Below, piece by piece: positions 1 through 6,459 of a stretch of DNA of 16,777 nucleotides (position 1 is its first letter; each line of letters starts with the position of its first letter). The translations under genes and the position numbers were made by a program. The notes below the pieces were generated by a model. That model saw only the letters and a program-made list of their open reading frames with translations. It ran no database searches and was not told the DNA's origin. This stretch comes from an uncultured Bordetella sp. (GTDB lineage Bacteria; Pseudomonadota; Gammaproteobacteria; Burkholderiales; Burkholderiaceae_B), in the NCBI GenBank assembly GCA_937881145.1, contig CALGFL010000409.1, positions 1-16,777 on the forward strand, read 5' to 3'.

Positions 1-304
1 CGTTCTCGCGCACGCTCAGTTCGCCGAACAGCTCCAGGTTCTGGAAAGTGCGCGCGATGCCGAGCGCGGCCATCTTGTTCGGCCTCTCGCGGCTCACGTC
101 GACGCCGTCCAGCACGATGCCGCCCGAGGTCGGCTGGTAGTAGCGGGAAATGCAGTTGAAGGTAGTCGACTTGCCCGCGCCGTTCGGTCCGATCAAGGCA
201 TGAATCGTGCCTTGCCCGACCTGAAACGAGAGATTGTTCACGGCGGTCAGGCCGCCGAACTTCACGGTAATGCCGAGCACGTCGAGAAAGGGCGTGGCGC
301 TCAT
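1..304 (-). CDS. livG: LivG-type ABC transporter ATP-binding protein (partial, N-terminal 101 residues)
   Basis: This is the start of a cytoplasmic ATPase that powers a branched-chain-amino-acid-type (HAAT) importer; the rest runs off the left edge. The visible protein begins MSATPFLDVLGITVKFGG and contains the Walker A motif GPNGAGKST (about residues 41-49), followed by the Q-loop region ARTFQNLELFGELSVREN near residues 86-101. The run ARTFQN is typical of LivG rather than LivF. The ATG overlaps the livM stop as ATGA (301-304), so translation is coupled to livM. It is the last visible gene of the SDR-livKHMG operon; a livF partner is expected just outside the window. The family call is secure; the substrate of the transporter is not known. 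Confidence 0.93.
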   Translation of the reverse strand, partial: MSATPFLDVLGITVKFGGLTAVNNLSFQVGQGTIHALIGPNGAGKSTTFNCISRYYQPTSGGIVLDGVDVSRERPNKMAALGIARTFQNLELFGELSVREN

Positions 305-1281
305 CGGGCCGCGCTCCGTCCGGTGGTGGCCGCGACATCGACCGCGGCCTGGGGTTTTGCGTCGCGCTTTGCGGCGCCAGAGAACAATCCGCGCGGCTTG
401 AACATCATGAATCCCAAAAGGATGACGCCATAGATGATTTCCTGGGCCGACTGCGCCTGGCGCAGCACTTCGGAGATGACCCCGAGCAACAGCGCCCCGG
501 CGATGGCGCCGCGCACCGAACCGAGGCCGCCCACCACCACCATGGTCAAGACCAGGATGGTGGTCTGGAAGCCCAGGCTGTCGGGGTGGATGAAAGAAAC
601 GAAGAGCGTGTACATGCCGCCCGCGATGCCGGCGAAAGCGGCCGAGACCACGAAGGCCGACTGCTTCATCGCGCGGGCGTTGATGCCCATGGCCATGGCG
701 GCCACATCGCTCTCGCGCACCGCGCGCAGGGCCGATCCGTATTGCGAGCGCGACAGCCAGACGGTGACCCAGAGCATCAGCGCCGCGATGCCGACGACAA
801 AGGGATACGCCTGCAGATCGTTCGTCAGCCGCAGGCCGAACAAGCGCGCCGGCTGCATCTGCATGCCGTTGGAGCCGCCGGTGACCGATTCCCAATTGAG
901 GAACACCCATTGCATGGCCTCGCCGAAGGCGAAGGTGGCCAGGGCGAGATAGATATCGCGCATGCGCAGCGCCAGAAAACCGATCACGTAGCCCAGGATC
1001 GCCGCGATCAAACCGCCGGCCGCGATCGAAACGAAGAACGGCGGATGCCAGGCCGCGTTCATGATGCCGGCCGTATAGATGCCGATGCCGTAGAACGCGG
1101 TGTGCGACAGCGCAAACTGCCCGGCCTCGCCGATGACCAGGTGCATGCCCAGCGACAGCACGGCAAACACCATCAGCAGGTTCACGACATACAGCACGTA
1201 GCCGGTCACCGTGAACGGCAGCACGCACAGCACCGCCAGCAGCACCGCCAGCGCCAGATGATCGAGGGAGCAGCGCTTCAT
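301..1281 (-). CDS. livM: LivM-type ABC transporter permease
   Basis: This 326-residue inner-membrane permease is one half of the HAAT-family importer channel. The sequence is a run of hydrophobic segments from residue 8 onwards. It contains the LivM hallmark GEAGQFALSHTAFYGIGIYT (about 51-70) and a cytoplasmic coupling loop RAVRESDVAAMAMGINARAMK (about 187-207) that would contact the ATPases. Its start overlaps the livH stop as ATGA and its stop overlaps the livG start in the same way, showing tight operon coupling. Length is normal for LivM. The family is known to carry branched-chain amino acids, but many Burkholderiales paralogues carry aromatic or other carboxylates, so the substrate is open. 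Confidence 0.95.
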   Translation of the reverse strand: MKRCSLDHLALAVLLAVLCVLPFTVTGYVLYVVNLLMVFAVLSLGMHLVIGEAGQFALSHTAFYGIGIYTAGIMNAAWHPPFFVSIAAGGLIAAILGYVIGFLALRMRDIYLALATFAFGEAMQWVFLNWESVTGGSNGMQMQPARLFGLRLTNDLQAYPFVVGIAALMLWVTVWLSRSQYGSALRAVRESDVAAMAMGINARAMKQSAFVVSAAFAGIAGGMYTLFVSFIHPDSLGFQTTILVLTMVVVGGLGSVRGAIAGALLLGVISEVLRQAQSAQEIIYGVILLGFMMFKPRGLFSGAAKRDAKPQAAVDVAATTGRSAAR

Positions 1282-2180
1282 ACTTTCTTGACCTGTACCT
1301 TGCCGCCGAACAGCCCCTGCGGACGCAGGATGAGCGTCACCAGAATGGCCAGGAACGGCGCCACTACGATGGCATTGGTGGAAATGAACAAGCCGACCAT
1401 GTTCTCTACCACCCCGATCAGCAGTCCGCCCACGACCGCGCCCGGCAGGCTGGTGAAGCCGCCGACGATGGCGGCCGCGTAGGCCAGGATAGCGATGTTG
1501 GCGATATCGGGCGTGATCAGGATCTTGGGGGTGATGAGCAAGGCCGCGATGGCGGAAATCAGCCCCGCCATCGCCCAGACCATCATGCGAATGCGCGAAA
1601 GGCGGATGCCGACGATCTGCGCGGCCTTGGGATTCATGCCCACGGCCCGCATGGCCTTGCCGATGCGGGTGTAGGTGAACATGAAATAGATGAGCAGCAT
1701 CACGACCACGGCCGTGACGAAGATGGCGATGTCCAGTTTGGTCAGCACCGCCTCGCCGATCACGACCGTGTCGCTGGAAATCAGCGACGGCAGCGAACGC
1801 GGCGTGTCGCCCAGGCCCGTCTGCCGCACCAGTCCCTTGAGCAGGTAGGCCAGGCCCAGGGTGGTGATCACCAGCTGCACTCCGACGCCGCGCGAACCGG
1901 TCACCCGCTCCATCACCACGCGCTGAAACAGCGCGCCGCCCAGGGTCATGACCACGAGCGTGATGAGGATGACCGCCACGTAGGGCAGCTTGGCGAGCAG
2001 CAGCAGGCTCAGCGCGACATAGCCCGCCATCATCAGCATCTCGCCCTGAGCGAACTTAGGCACGTCCGTGGTCTTGAACACGGCCACGATCGCCAGGGCG
2101 AGCAGCGCATACACGCTGCCCGTCACCAGTCCCGAGAGCAGCCCCTGCTGCAGGAACAGCCAGATATCGCCAAGGCTCAT
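1278..2180 (-). CDS. livH: LivH-type ABC transporter permease
   Basis: This 300-residue inner-membrane permease pairs with LivM. The N-terminus (GLLSGLVTGSVYALLALAI) is typical of LivH, where the gene product starts directly with a membrane segment. A coupling loop with AMRAVGMNPKAAQIVGI lies around residues 176-192, and the C-terminal LRPQGLFGG motif near 287-295 is characteristic. The gene starts 10 bases after the livK stop and overlaps livM by four bases (ATGA), so receptor and channel are made from one mRNA. It is full length with no disruption. The family assignment is firm; the ligand is set by the receptor LivK and is not determined here. Confidence 0.95.
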   Translation of the reverse strand: MSLGDIWLFLQQGLLSGLVTGSVYALLALAIVAVFKTTDVPKFAQGEMLMMAGYVALSLLLLAKLPYVAVILITLVVMTLGGALFQRVVMERVTGSRGVGVQLVITTLGLAYLLKGLVRQTGLGDTPRSLPSLISSDTVVIGEAVLTKLDIAIFVTAVVVMLLIYFMFTYTRIGKAMRAVGMNPKAAQIVGIRLSRIRMMVWAMAGLISAIAALLITPKILITPDIANIAILAYAAAIVGGFTSLPGAVVGGLLIGVVENMVGLFISTNAIVVAPFLAILVTLILRPQGLFGGKVQVKKV

Positions 2181-2190
2181 GCGTCGGCTC

Positions 2191-3399
2191 TTACTTGGGC
2201 TGGTAGGTCCAGGCGCTGGCGTAGCTGCCGGGCACGCGCGTCTTGGTCTCGCCGTCGAACTTCAGGTAGATGGCCGACTTTTGCGCCGCGTGATCGGTGG
2301 GCGTAAAAGCGATGGGACCGGCCATGACCTTGGAGTCGAAGTTGGTCTTGGACATGGCGTCCAGGAACTTCTCGCGCGTGAGCTGCGGGCCCGCAGCCTT
2401 GAGCGCATTGACCACCGCCATCGCCGACGGGATGCCGTAGGCCATATAGGCTTGCGGATAACCGGGCTTGGCGGCCAGGTCCGGGTAGTACTGCTTGTAC
2501 ATGTCGTACACCCACTTGAGCTGCGGTCCGCCGGCCACGTCCAGCATCACCTCTTGCAGGTAGACGTTCTTGAAGGCGTCCTTGGTGCCGACGGTCTGCA
2601 CCAGGTTGTTGACGTCCGCCGTGCCGTTGACGGCGACGACGATGGGCTTGTTCCAGCCCAGTTCGTGGGCCTTCTTGATCAGCAGGGCGACAGGGCGGGC
2701 GTAAGTCATGATCAGCAGCACGTCGGGGTTGGCGGCGCGCACCTTGAGCATGGGCGCGGTGCCGTCCGTGATGCTCGGGTTGATCGATTGCACCTGCAGC
2801 GCCACGCCGTCCTTCCTGGCCTGGAATTGGGCGGCCTCCAGGTTCCAGCCGCCGTAGGCGTCGTCATGGTTGATGTAGCCGATCTTCTTGGCCTTCAGGT
2901 ACTGCGTGGCGAATTGCACCATCGAGCCGCCCACGGCGTGCTGCGAGATCGAGAAGGCGCCGTAGATGTACCTGGACGGCGGATACAGCGCGCCGTCGCC
3001 CGAGGCGTTGAGCATGATCAGCGGAATCTTCTCGCGGTCCACATACTCGCGCGCACCCACCACGGGACCGGAGCACGAGCCGCCGTTCAGGAGGAACACC
3101 TTGTCCTGCTCGGTGAGCTTTTTCACGGCAGCCAGAAGGTCGTTCGCGTTGCAGCGGCTGTCTTCGATCACGAGCTCGATCTTGCGGCCGTTGATCCCGC
3201 CTTCTTTGTTGATCTTGTCGTAATACATCTTGGCGGCGTTGACCACGTCGAAGCCGTAGGCCATGGCATTGCCCGAGAGCGGGCTGAACATGCCGATCTT
3301 GATGGTCGTGGCGGTGACGCCGGGAACATCCTGGGCATGGGCGCTCAGCGCGAAGACGGCCGCCGCGGCGGCCAGGGCAGTCTTGGTGAAGAAGTTCAC
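2191..3399 (-). CDS. livK: LivK-type periplasmic substrate-binding protein
   Basis: This 402-residue type I periplasmic binding protein (Peripla_BP_6) delivers ligand to LivHM. A Sec signal peptide is evident (MNFFTKTALAAAAAVFALSAHA, cleavage after about residue 22). The mature part starts with the usual beta-strand pattern, IKIGMFSPLSG, followed by ...AMAYGFDVVNAAKMYYDKIN and GRKIELVIEDSRCN. The start is GTG at 3397-3399, preceded by AAAGGAG at 3407-3413 with a 7-base spacer. The GTG overlaps the stop of the upstream SDR gene as GTGA. The direct coupling to a dehydrogenase, instead of the common stand-alone receptor, suggests the imported compound is the SDR substrate or is linked to it. This subfamily often binds aromatic or other non-amino-acid ligands, so the name livK denotes the family only. 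Confidence 0.94.
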   Translation of the reverse strand: MNFFTKTALAAAAAVFALSAHAQDVPGVTATTIKIGMFSPLSGNAMAYGFDVVNAAKMYYDKINKEGGINGRKIELVIEDSRCNANDLLAAVKKLTEQDKVFLLNGGSCSGPVVGAREYVDREKIPLIMLNASGDGALYPPSRYIYGAFSISQHAVGGSMVQFATQYLKAKKIGYINHDDAYGGWNLEAAQFQARKDGVALQVQSINPSITDGTAPMLKVRAANPDVLLIMTYARPVALLIKKAHELGWNKPIVVAVNGTADVNNLVQTVGTKDAFKNVYLQEVMLDVAGGPQLKWVYDMYKQYYPDLAAKPGYPQAYMAYGIPSAMAVVNALKAAGPQLTREKFLDAMSKTNFDSKVMAGPIAFTPTDHAAQKSAIYLKFDGETKTRVPGSYASAWTYQPK

Positions 3400-4286
3400 G
3401 AGTTGTCTCCTTTGGTATGAAGGCTTCGAGAGCCGTTGGCGGGAGCGGCTGCACCGGCCGCGTCCTCTTTTTCGAATCCAGGGCGGGGAATGAGGCCCAG
3501 CCAGGTTTGCGTCAATCCGCCGTCGACCAGGATCTCCTGGCCGCTGATATAGCTGGACCGGTCGCTCGCGAGGAACAACACGGCCGCGGCGATATCGGCC
3601 GGCGTGCTGATGCGTCCGGCGGGAACGATTTTTTCGCGACGTTGGCGCACGGCGTCCTGGGAATAGATGACTTCGCTCATGGGCGTGCGGATCATGGCCG
3701 GGCTGACCACGTTGCTGCGAATGCCGTATTCGCCCAATTCGACAGCCAGCAGTTGCGACAGCATCTTCACGCCGGCCTTGCTGACGCTATACGCGCCGCT
3801 GTAGGGCTGGGGAATGCTGGCCGAGATCGAGGCGATGTTGACGATGGACCCGCCTCCGGCCTGCTGCATGTGCCGCCCGAAGGCCTGGGCGCACAGCAGG
3901 TAGCCAGAGAGATTGACCGACAGCAGCCGGTTCCATTTGTCCAGGGCAATGTCCATAACGGCATCGGCGTAGAGCACCCCGGCGTTGTTGACCAGCAGCG
4001 TGGCCGGCCCCCAGGCGGCCTGCACCGCGTCCGCGGCCGCCTGCACGCTCTCTTGCTGCGCGACGTCGCAGTGCACGGCGATCGCGCGATCGCTGGCGAC
4101 CCCCCAGTCGCGCAGCGCCTGCGCCATGCGCGCTTCATCCAGATCCAGCAAGGCCACGCGCGCGCCCTCGGCCAGCAGCTGGCGCGCGACTTCCGCGCCG
4201 ATGCCGCCGCCGGCTCCGGTCACGGCGCACACGCGCCCGGCCAATGCCAGCCAATCCTGCCTTGCTTGCCAGGGGGTATCGCTCAT
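3396..4286 (-). CDS. SDR-family NAD(P)-dependent oxidoreductase
   Basis: This 296-residue classical short-chain dehydrogenase/reductase is first in the operon with livKHMG. It has the Rossmann motif TGAGGGIG (residues 23-30), an acidic residue at the end of beta-2 (D48, favouring NAD over NADP), NNAG at 100-103, N125, catalytic S153 and the Y166-x3-K170 pair. The C-terminal family motif SGQEILVDGG is also present. The enzyme would oxidise an alcohol or reduce a ketone in the cytoplasm; the substrate cannot be read from sequence. About 30 residues rich in Ala, Gly and Asn follow the normal SDR end, which is longer than usual and probably disordered. No strong Shine-Dalgarno precedes the ATG at 4284-4286. 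The gene diverges from a GntR regulator whose likely operators lie in the shared promoter gap. Confidence 0.92.
   Translation of the reverse strand: MSDTPWQARQDWLALAGRVCAVTGAGGGIGAEVARQLLAEGARVALLDLDEARMAQALRDWGVASDRAIAVHCDVAQQESVQAAADAVQAAWGPATLLVNNAGVLYADAVMDIALDKWNRLLSVNLSGYLLCAQAFGRHMQQAGGGSIVNIASISASIPQPYSGAYSVSKAGVKMLSQLLAVELGEYGIRSNVVSPAMIRTPMSEVIYSQDAVRQRREKIVPAGRISTPADIAAAVLFLASDRSSYISGQEILVDGGLTQTWLGLIPRPGFEKEDAAGAAAPANGSRSLHTKGDNS
3407..3413 (-). promoter_or_regulatory. Ribosome binding site deciding the GTG start of livK
   Basis: AAAGGAG on the minus strand lies 7 bases before the GTG at 3397-3399. It sits inside the last codons of the upstream SDR gene. It fixes the non-ATG start and gives a start/stop overlap of GTGA, the signature of translational coupling. 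Confidence 0.8.
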
Positions 4287-4337
4287 GTATCCGTCTTCGC
4301 CGATAACCGCAGTGTTAAGGTCCGTATCGGCGTCATT

Positions 4338-4347
4338 ATGTATACAT
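4338..4347. promoter_or_regulatory. Probable GntR operator 1 (perfect palindrome)
   Basis: ATGTATACAT is a perfect 10-bp palindrome in the SDR/GntR divergent gap, closer to the SDR start. A possible minus-strand -10 box (CATAAT, 4335-4340) overlaps it, so binding would block the SDR-liv promoter. FCD-type GntR regulators commonly bind short palindromes of the GTATAC kind. A second copy lies 63 bp away. Confidence 0.6.
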
Positions 4348-4400
4348 GAATAAGGAATATTATTGGTAATAACCCTAAATATGGGGGTTTTCAGCGGTGT

Positions 4401-4410
4401 ATGTATACCT
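4401..4410. promoter_or_regulatory. Probable GntR operator 2
   Basis: ATGTATACCT matches operator 1 at 9 of 10 positions and keeps the GTATAC core. It lies about 27 bases before the gntR start and just upstream of a possible -10 box (TAGAAT, 4420-4425), where a -35 region would be. That position suits autorepression. The centre-to-centre distance to the other site is 63 bp, six turns of B-DNA. Confidence 0.6.
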
Positions 4411-4419
4411 GACTGCCGC

Positions 4420-4425
4420 TAGAAT
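4420..4425 (+). promoter_or_regulatory. Possible -10 box of the GntR gene
   Basis: TAGAAT matches TATAAT at 5 of 6 positions and ends 11 bases before the ATG. Transcription would start within a few bases of the start codon, giving a very short leader without a Shine-Dalgarno. No convincing -35 is visible at 17 bp upstream. Confidence 0.35.
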
Positions 4426-4436
4426 CGGCCACTACG

Positions 4437-5156
4437 ATGAAAACCCTGGCACAAGACGTCACCGAAACGCTGCGCGACTGGATCCTCCACGGCCGGCTCA
4501 AACCTCAGACGCGCCTCGAGGAAGTGCCGCTGGCGGCCCAGCTGAACGTGTCGCGCACGCCGGTGCGCGCGGCCCTGGCCACGCTGGCCGGCGAAGGGCT
4601 GCTCGATCATCAGCCCAAGCGGGGCTATCTGGTGCGCGGCTTCGACCTCGAAGCCATCGCCGCCGCCTATGAAGTGCGTTCGGTGCTGGAAGGCCTGGCC
4701 TGCCGCAACGCGGCTGTGCGCGGCCTGTCGCCGGCGCAGATCGACCATCTGCGCGCCTGCCTGGCGCGCGGCGACGGCATCCTGGCCAAGGGCCGGCTGG
4801 CGCCCGAGGACCACGAGCCCTATCAGCAGATGAACGTGCAGATCCACGATACGCTGCTGGAGGCCTCCGGCAACCCCTGGGTATGCCGCTTCGCCGAACA
4901 GGCGCAGAACATCCCTTTCGCATCGGATCGCATCATTCTCTGGGACGACTATCCCATCATCCTGCGTTCGCACGGCGACCACCACCGCATCGTCGAGGCC
5001 GTCATCGCCCGCGACAGCCTGCGCGCCGAGCAATTGATGCGCGAGCATGTCTACTACGCGGGCCTGATCCTGCGCCGCAACTATCAGAACCTGCTCGACG
5101 CGGGCGATGCGGCGCCGGGGATACGGCCGTCACGGAGTAAAGCCAAGTCCCGATGA
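4437..5156 (+). CDS. GntR-family transcriptional regulator, FCD (FadR) subfamily
   Basis: This 239-residue DNA-binding repressor has an N-terminal winged helix (about 5-68; recognition region LAAQLNVSRTPVRAALATL, then the wing GLLDHQPKRGYLV). The C-terminal all-helical FCD ligand domain spans about 75-220. Probable metal/ligand residues of the FCD fold are N133, H137, H182 and H204 in the patterns MNVQIHDTLLEASGN, DHHRIVEAV and MREHV. The family typically binds a carboxylate effector that releases the repressor. It is transcribed divergently from the SDR-livKHMG operon, and the gap carries two matching GTATAC-centred sites, so it very probably controls that operon and itself. No Shine-Dalgarno precedes the ATG, and an in-frame TAG lies just upstream, so no longer start is possible. 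The effector is unknown. Confidence 0.93.
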   Translation: MKTLAQDVTETLRDWILHGRLKPQTRLEEVPLAAQLNVSRTPVRAALATLAGEGLLDHQPKRGYLVRGFDLEAIAAAYEVRSVLEGLACRNAAVRGLSPAQIDHLRACLARGDGILAKGRLAPEDHEPYQQMNVQIHDTLLEASGNPWVCRFAEQAQNIPFASDRIILWDDYPIILRSHGDHHRIVEAVIARDSLRAEQLMREHVYYAGLILRRNYQNLLDAGDAAPGIRPSRSKAKSR

Positions 5157-5171
5157 GCACGGGGCCGGAAC

Positions 5172-5393
5172 TTGGCAAAACGGATTGATCGCTTCGAATT
5201 CCGCGCCGGCGTCGATCACTATCTGAAGGATTGCGCCAAGACCGGCCGCGATCCGCAAAAGCCGGCCTCGGGCAAACTGATGCTGCGCATACGGCCGGAA
5301 ACGCACCTGGCCGTCCGCATCACACTGCATGCCAAGGGAAAGAGCATCAATCAATGGGTTGATGAGGCGTTGTCTCGGGCGGCGGCGGAATAA
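5172..5393 (+). CDS. Orphan HicB-like ribbon-helix-helix protein
   Basis: This 73-residue protein carries the C-terminal HicB-type DNA-binding segment SGKLMLRIRPETHLAVRITL followed by GKSINQWVDEALSRA (about residues 33-69), a ribbon-helix-helix fold. HicB antitoxins normally pair with a HicA toxin and have an N-terminal RNase-H-like part; this protein has only a short N-terminus, and no HicA-sized gene adjoins it. The start is TTG at 5172: the frame is closed by a stop at 5154 and there is no ATG or GTG before this TTG. The Shine-Dalgarno is weak. It begins 15 bases after the GntR stop and could be cotranscribed with it. It may be a stand-alone regulator or a relic of a toxin-antitoxin pair. 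Confidence 0.72.
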   Translation: MAKRIDRFEFRAGVDHYLKDCAKTGRDPQKPASGKLMLRIRPETHLAVRITLHAKGKSINQWVDEALSRAAAE

Positions 5394-5436
5394 CGAACGC
5401 GTGCAAATGAGCGCCGGCGAGCCACGCCGTCATGGA

Positions 5437-5769
5437 TCATTGCGCCGCAGGCTTGCCGAAAGTGCCGTCAACCACCTCGGTGAAAGTGCGCTGCTCGCGC
5501 AGGATGAAGCGATTGCGCTGGGCAAATTCGAAGTTCGCCCGGCCTTCGGCGTCGACGCGCAGGCGCTTGCGATAGGCTTCGTAGGCAGCCAGGTCGTCAA
5601 AAGCGACCAGCCCCCAGGCTTCGTAGTTGGTTCCTTCGGCCGGCAGGAAATAGCCCACCAGATGCCCGCCGCAGCGGGGAATGATCCTGCCCCAGTTCTG
5701 CGCGTATTCGCGAAAGGCATCGAGCTGGAAAGGATCGAGTTCGTAGCGGATGAAGCAGGTCAAGGACAT
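5437..5769 (-). CDS. NIPSNAP-family protein
   Basis: This 110-residue small protein has the ferredoxin-like dimeric alpha/beta-barrel pattern of NIPSNAP proteins: [24 protein letters not shown], then the family-like [20 protein letters not shown] and a closing [10 protein letters not shown] segment. The function of bacterial members is poorly known; many sit in catabolic operons and may bind small ligands or act as accessory enzymes. I chose the ATG at 5767-5769 because GGAG lies 7 bases ahead of it and the family homology begins there; longer in-frame starts reach to 5910, but they would overlap the end of the MarR gene and lack a good ribosome site. It lies 97 bases downstream of the MarR gene on the same strand and converges with the HicB-like gene. 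Confidence 0.82.
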   Translation of the reverse strand: MSLTCFIRYELDPFQLDAFREYAQNWGRIIPRCGGHLVGYFLPAEGTNYEAWGLVAFDDLAAYEAYRKRLRVDAEGRANFEFAQRNRFILREQRTFTEVVDGTFGKPAAQ

Positions 5770-5866
5770 GGCGGCGCTCCGGATGACAGGAGCCTGCATG
5801 GTTGCCCGTTTTTGCCCCTCGATGTTTCGCTGCGGACCGAACTGTGGCCTCAGGTCGCGCCGCAGG

Positions 5867-6358
5867 CTAGGGCAACAGCTTGACCATAGGCGCGCGGGCC
5901 TGGTCTTCAAGCGCCGAGCACAGCTGATCGAGCAGGCGCAGCAGGTGGCCCTGCTCCTCGGGTGGCAAGGGCCGCAGCAATTCGTCGTGGGCGCGCGCCG
6001 CCCCGACAGCGGCCTTGCGCAGCAGCGTCCTGCCTTGCCGTGTCAGACGAATGATCATTCTGCGCCGGCCGGCGCTGGTGGTCTCCCGGGTCAGCAGGCT
6101 GCGGGCCTGCAGGCCCCGCACGACATGCGAGATCGTCACCTTGTCGTAGCCCAGGGCCTTGGCCAGCGTGATCTGGTCGATATCCGGTGCGTACGACAGC
6201 ACACTGAGCACGCCGTACTGGGGCGGCGTCAATCCGAACTCCGCGCATTGCCGCTCGAACAGGCCGACCGACAGTTGATGGGCGCGGCGCAGCAGGAAGC
6301 CCGGGCGGCCGTAGATGAGGGGAGGCGCGTTGGGCGCGGAGGTTCGGGCAGCAGTCAT
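5867..6358 (-). CDS. MarR-family transcriptional regulator
   Basis: This 163-residue winged-helix regulator has the family layout: an N-terminal dimerisation helix ([20 protein letters not shown]), [20 protein letters not shown], the recognition helix region [20 protein letters not shown], and the wing motif [19 protein letters not shown] with its basic/DxR-like tip. A C-terminal dimer helix follows. It would repress the divergent monooxygenase-receptor operon and be released by an aromatic carboxylate ligand, as is usual for MarR regulators beside ring hydroxylases. A GTTAG-N4-CTAAC site lies in the shared gap. A TATAAA box ends 8 bases before the ATG with no Shine-Dalgarno, so the message may be leaderless. 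It is distinct from, though similar in arrangement to, the NicR/BpsR-nicC layout in Bordetella. Confidence 0.92.
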   Translation of the reverse strand: MTAARTSAPNAPPLIYGRPGFLLRRAHQLSVGLFERQCAEFGLTPPQYGVLSVLSYAPDIDQITLAKALGYDKVTISHVVRGLQARSLLTRETTSAGRRRMIIRLTRQGRTLLRKAAVGAARAHDELLRPLPPEEQGHLLRLLDQLCSALEDQARAPMVKLLP

Positions 6359-6366
6359 CGCAAAAT

Positions 6367-6395
6367 TTTATACGCGGTCTTTTGTCGTGGCACAA
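6367..6395 (-). promoter_or_regulatory. Predicted promoter of the MarR gene
   Basis: On the minus strand TTGTGC (6390-6395) and TATAAA (6367-6372) are separated by 17 bp. The predicted start of transcription is within about two bases of the ATG at 6358, implying a leaderless or nearly leaderless mRNA. Confidence 0.5.
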
Positions 6396-6409
6396 AGCCG
6401 GCATATACT
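6382..6409 (+). promoter_or_regulatory. Predicted promoter of the monooxygenase operon
   Basis: TTGTCG (6382-6387) and TATACT (6404-6409) are separated by 16 bp. The predicted start site near 6416 lies inside the GTTAG-N4-CTAAC palindrome, so a bound repressor would block initiation. Confidence 0.5.
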
Positions 6410-6411
6410 GT

Positions 6412-6425
6412 GTTAGCAAACTAAC
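6412..6425. promoter_or_regulatory. Probable MarR operator
   Basis: GTTAGCAAACTAAC is a perfect inverted repeat (arms GTTAG/CTAAC, 4-base spacer) directly downstream of the monooxygenase -10 box. Its size and TTAG/CTAA arms are typical of MarR-family sites. A weaker TTTGT-N6-ACAAA repeat at 6381-6396 spans the two -35 regions and may be a second site. Confidence 0.6.
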
Positions 6426-6447
6426 CAATAACGGCGATCATCCCATC

Positions 6448-6454
6448 GGAGGAG
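6448..6454 (+). promoter_or_regulatory. Ribosome binding site fixing a TTG start
   Basis: GGAGGAG ends 5 bases before TTG at 6460-6462. This strong site, together with the fit of the Rossmann fold start, selects TTG over an in-frame ATG at 6382 that has no ribosome site and lies inside the promoter. Confidence 0.85.
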
Positions 6455-6459
6455 ACACC

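Noticed and set aside
2068..3420. A 450-codon open frame on the plus strand opposite livK and livH
   Set aside because: It is antisense to well-supported liv genes, is rich in His, Arg, Val and Gly as expected of a GC-driven shadow frame, and has no recognisable domain or ribosome site.
5157..5436. A hidden HicA toxin gene beside the HicB-like gene
   Set aside because: The bases on either side are taken by gntR and the NIPSNAP gene, and no short frame shows the HicA pattern.
6382..6459. ATG start for the monooxygenase 26 codons upstream
   Set aside because: It lies inside the predicted promoter and operator and has no ribosome site; the TTG at 6460 has GGAGGAG at 5 bases and begins the Rossmann strand directly.
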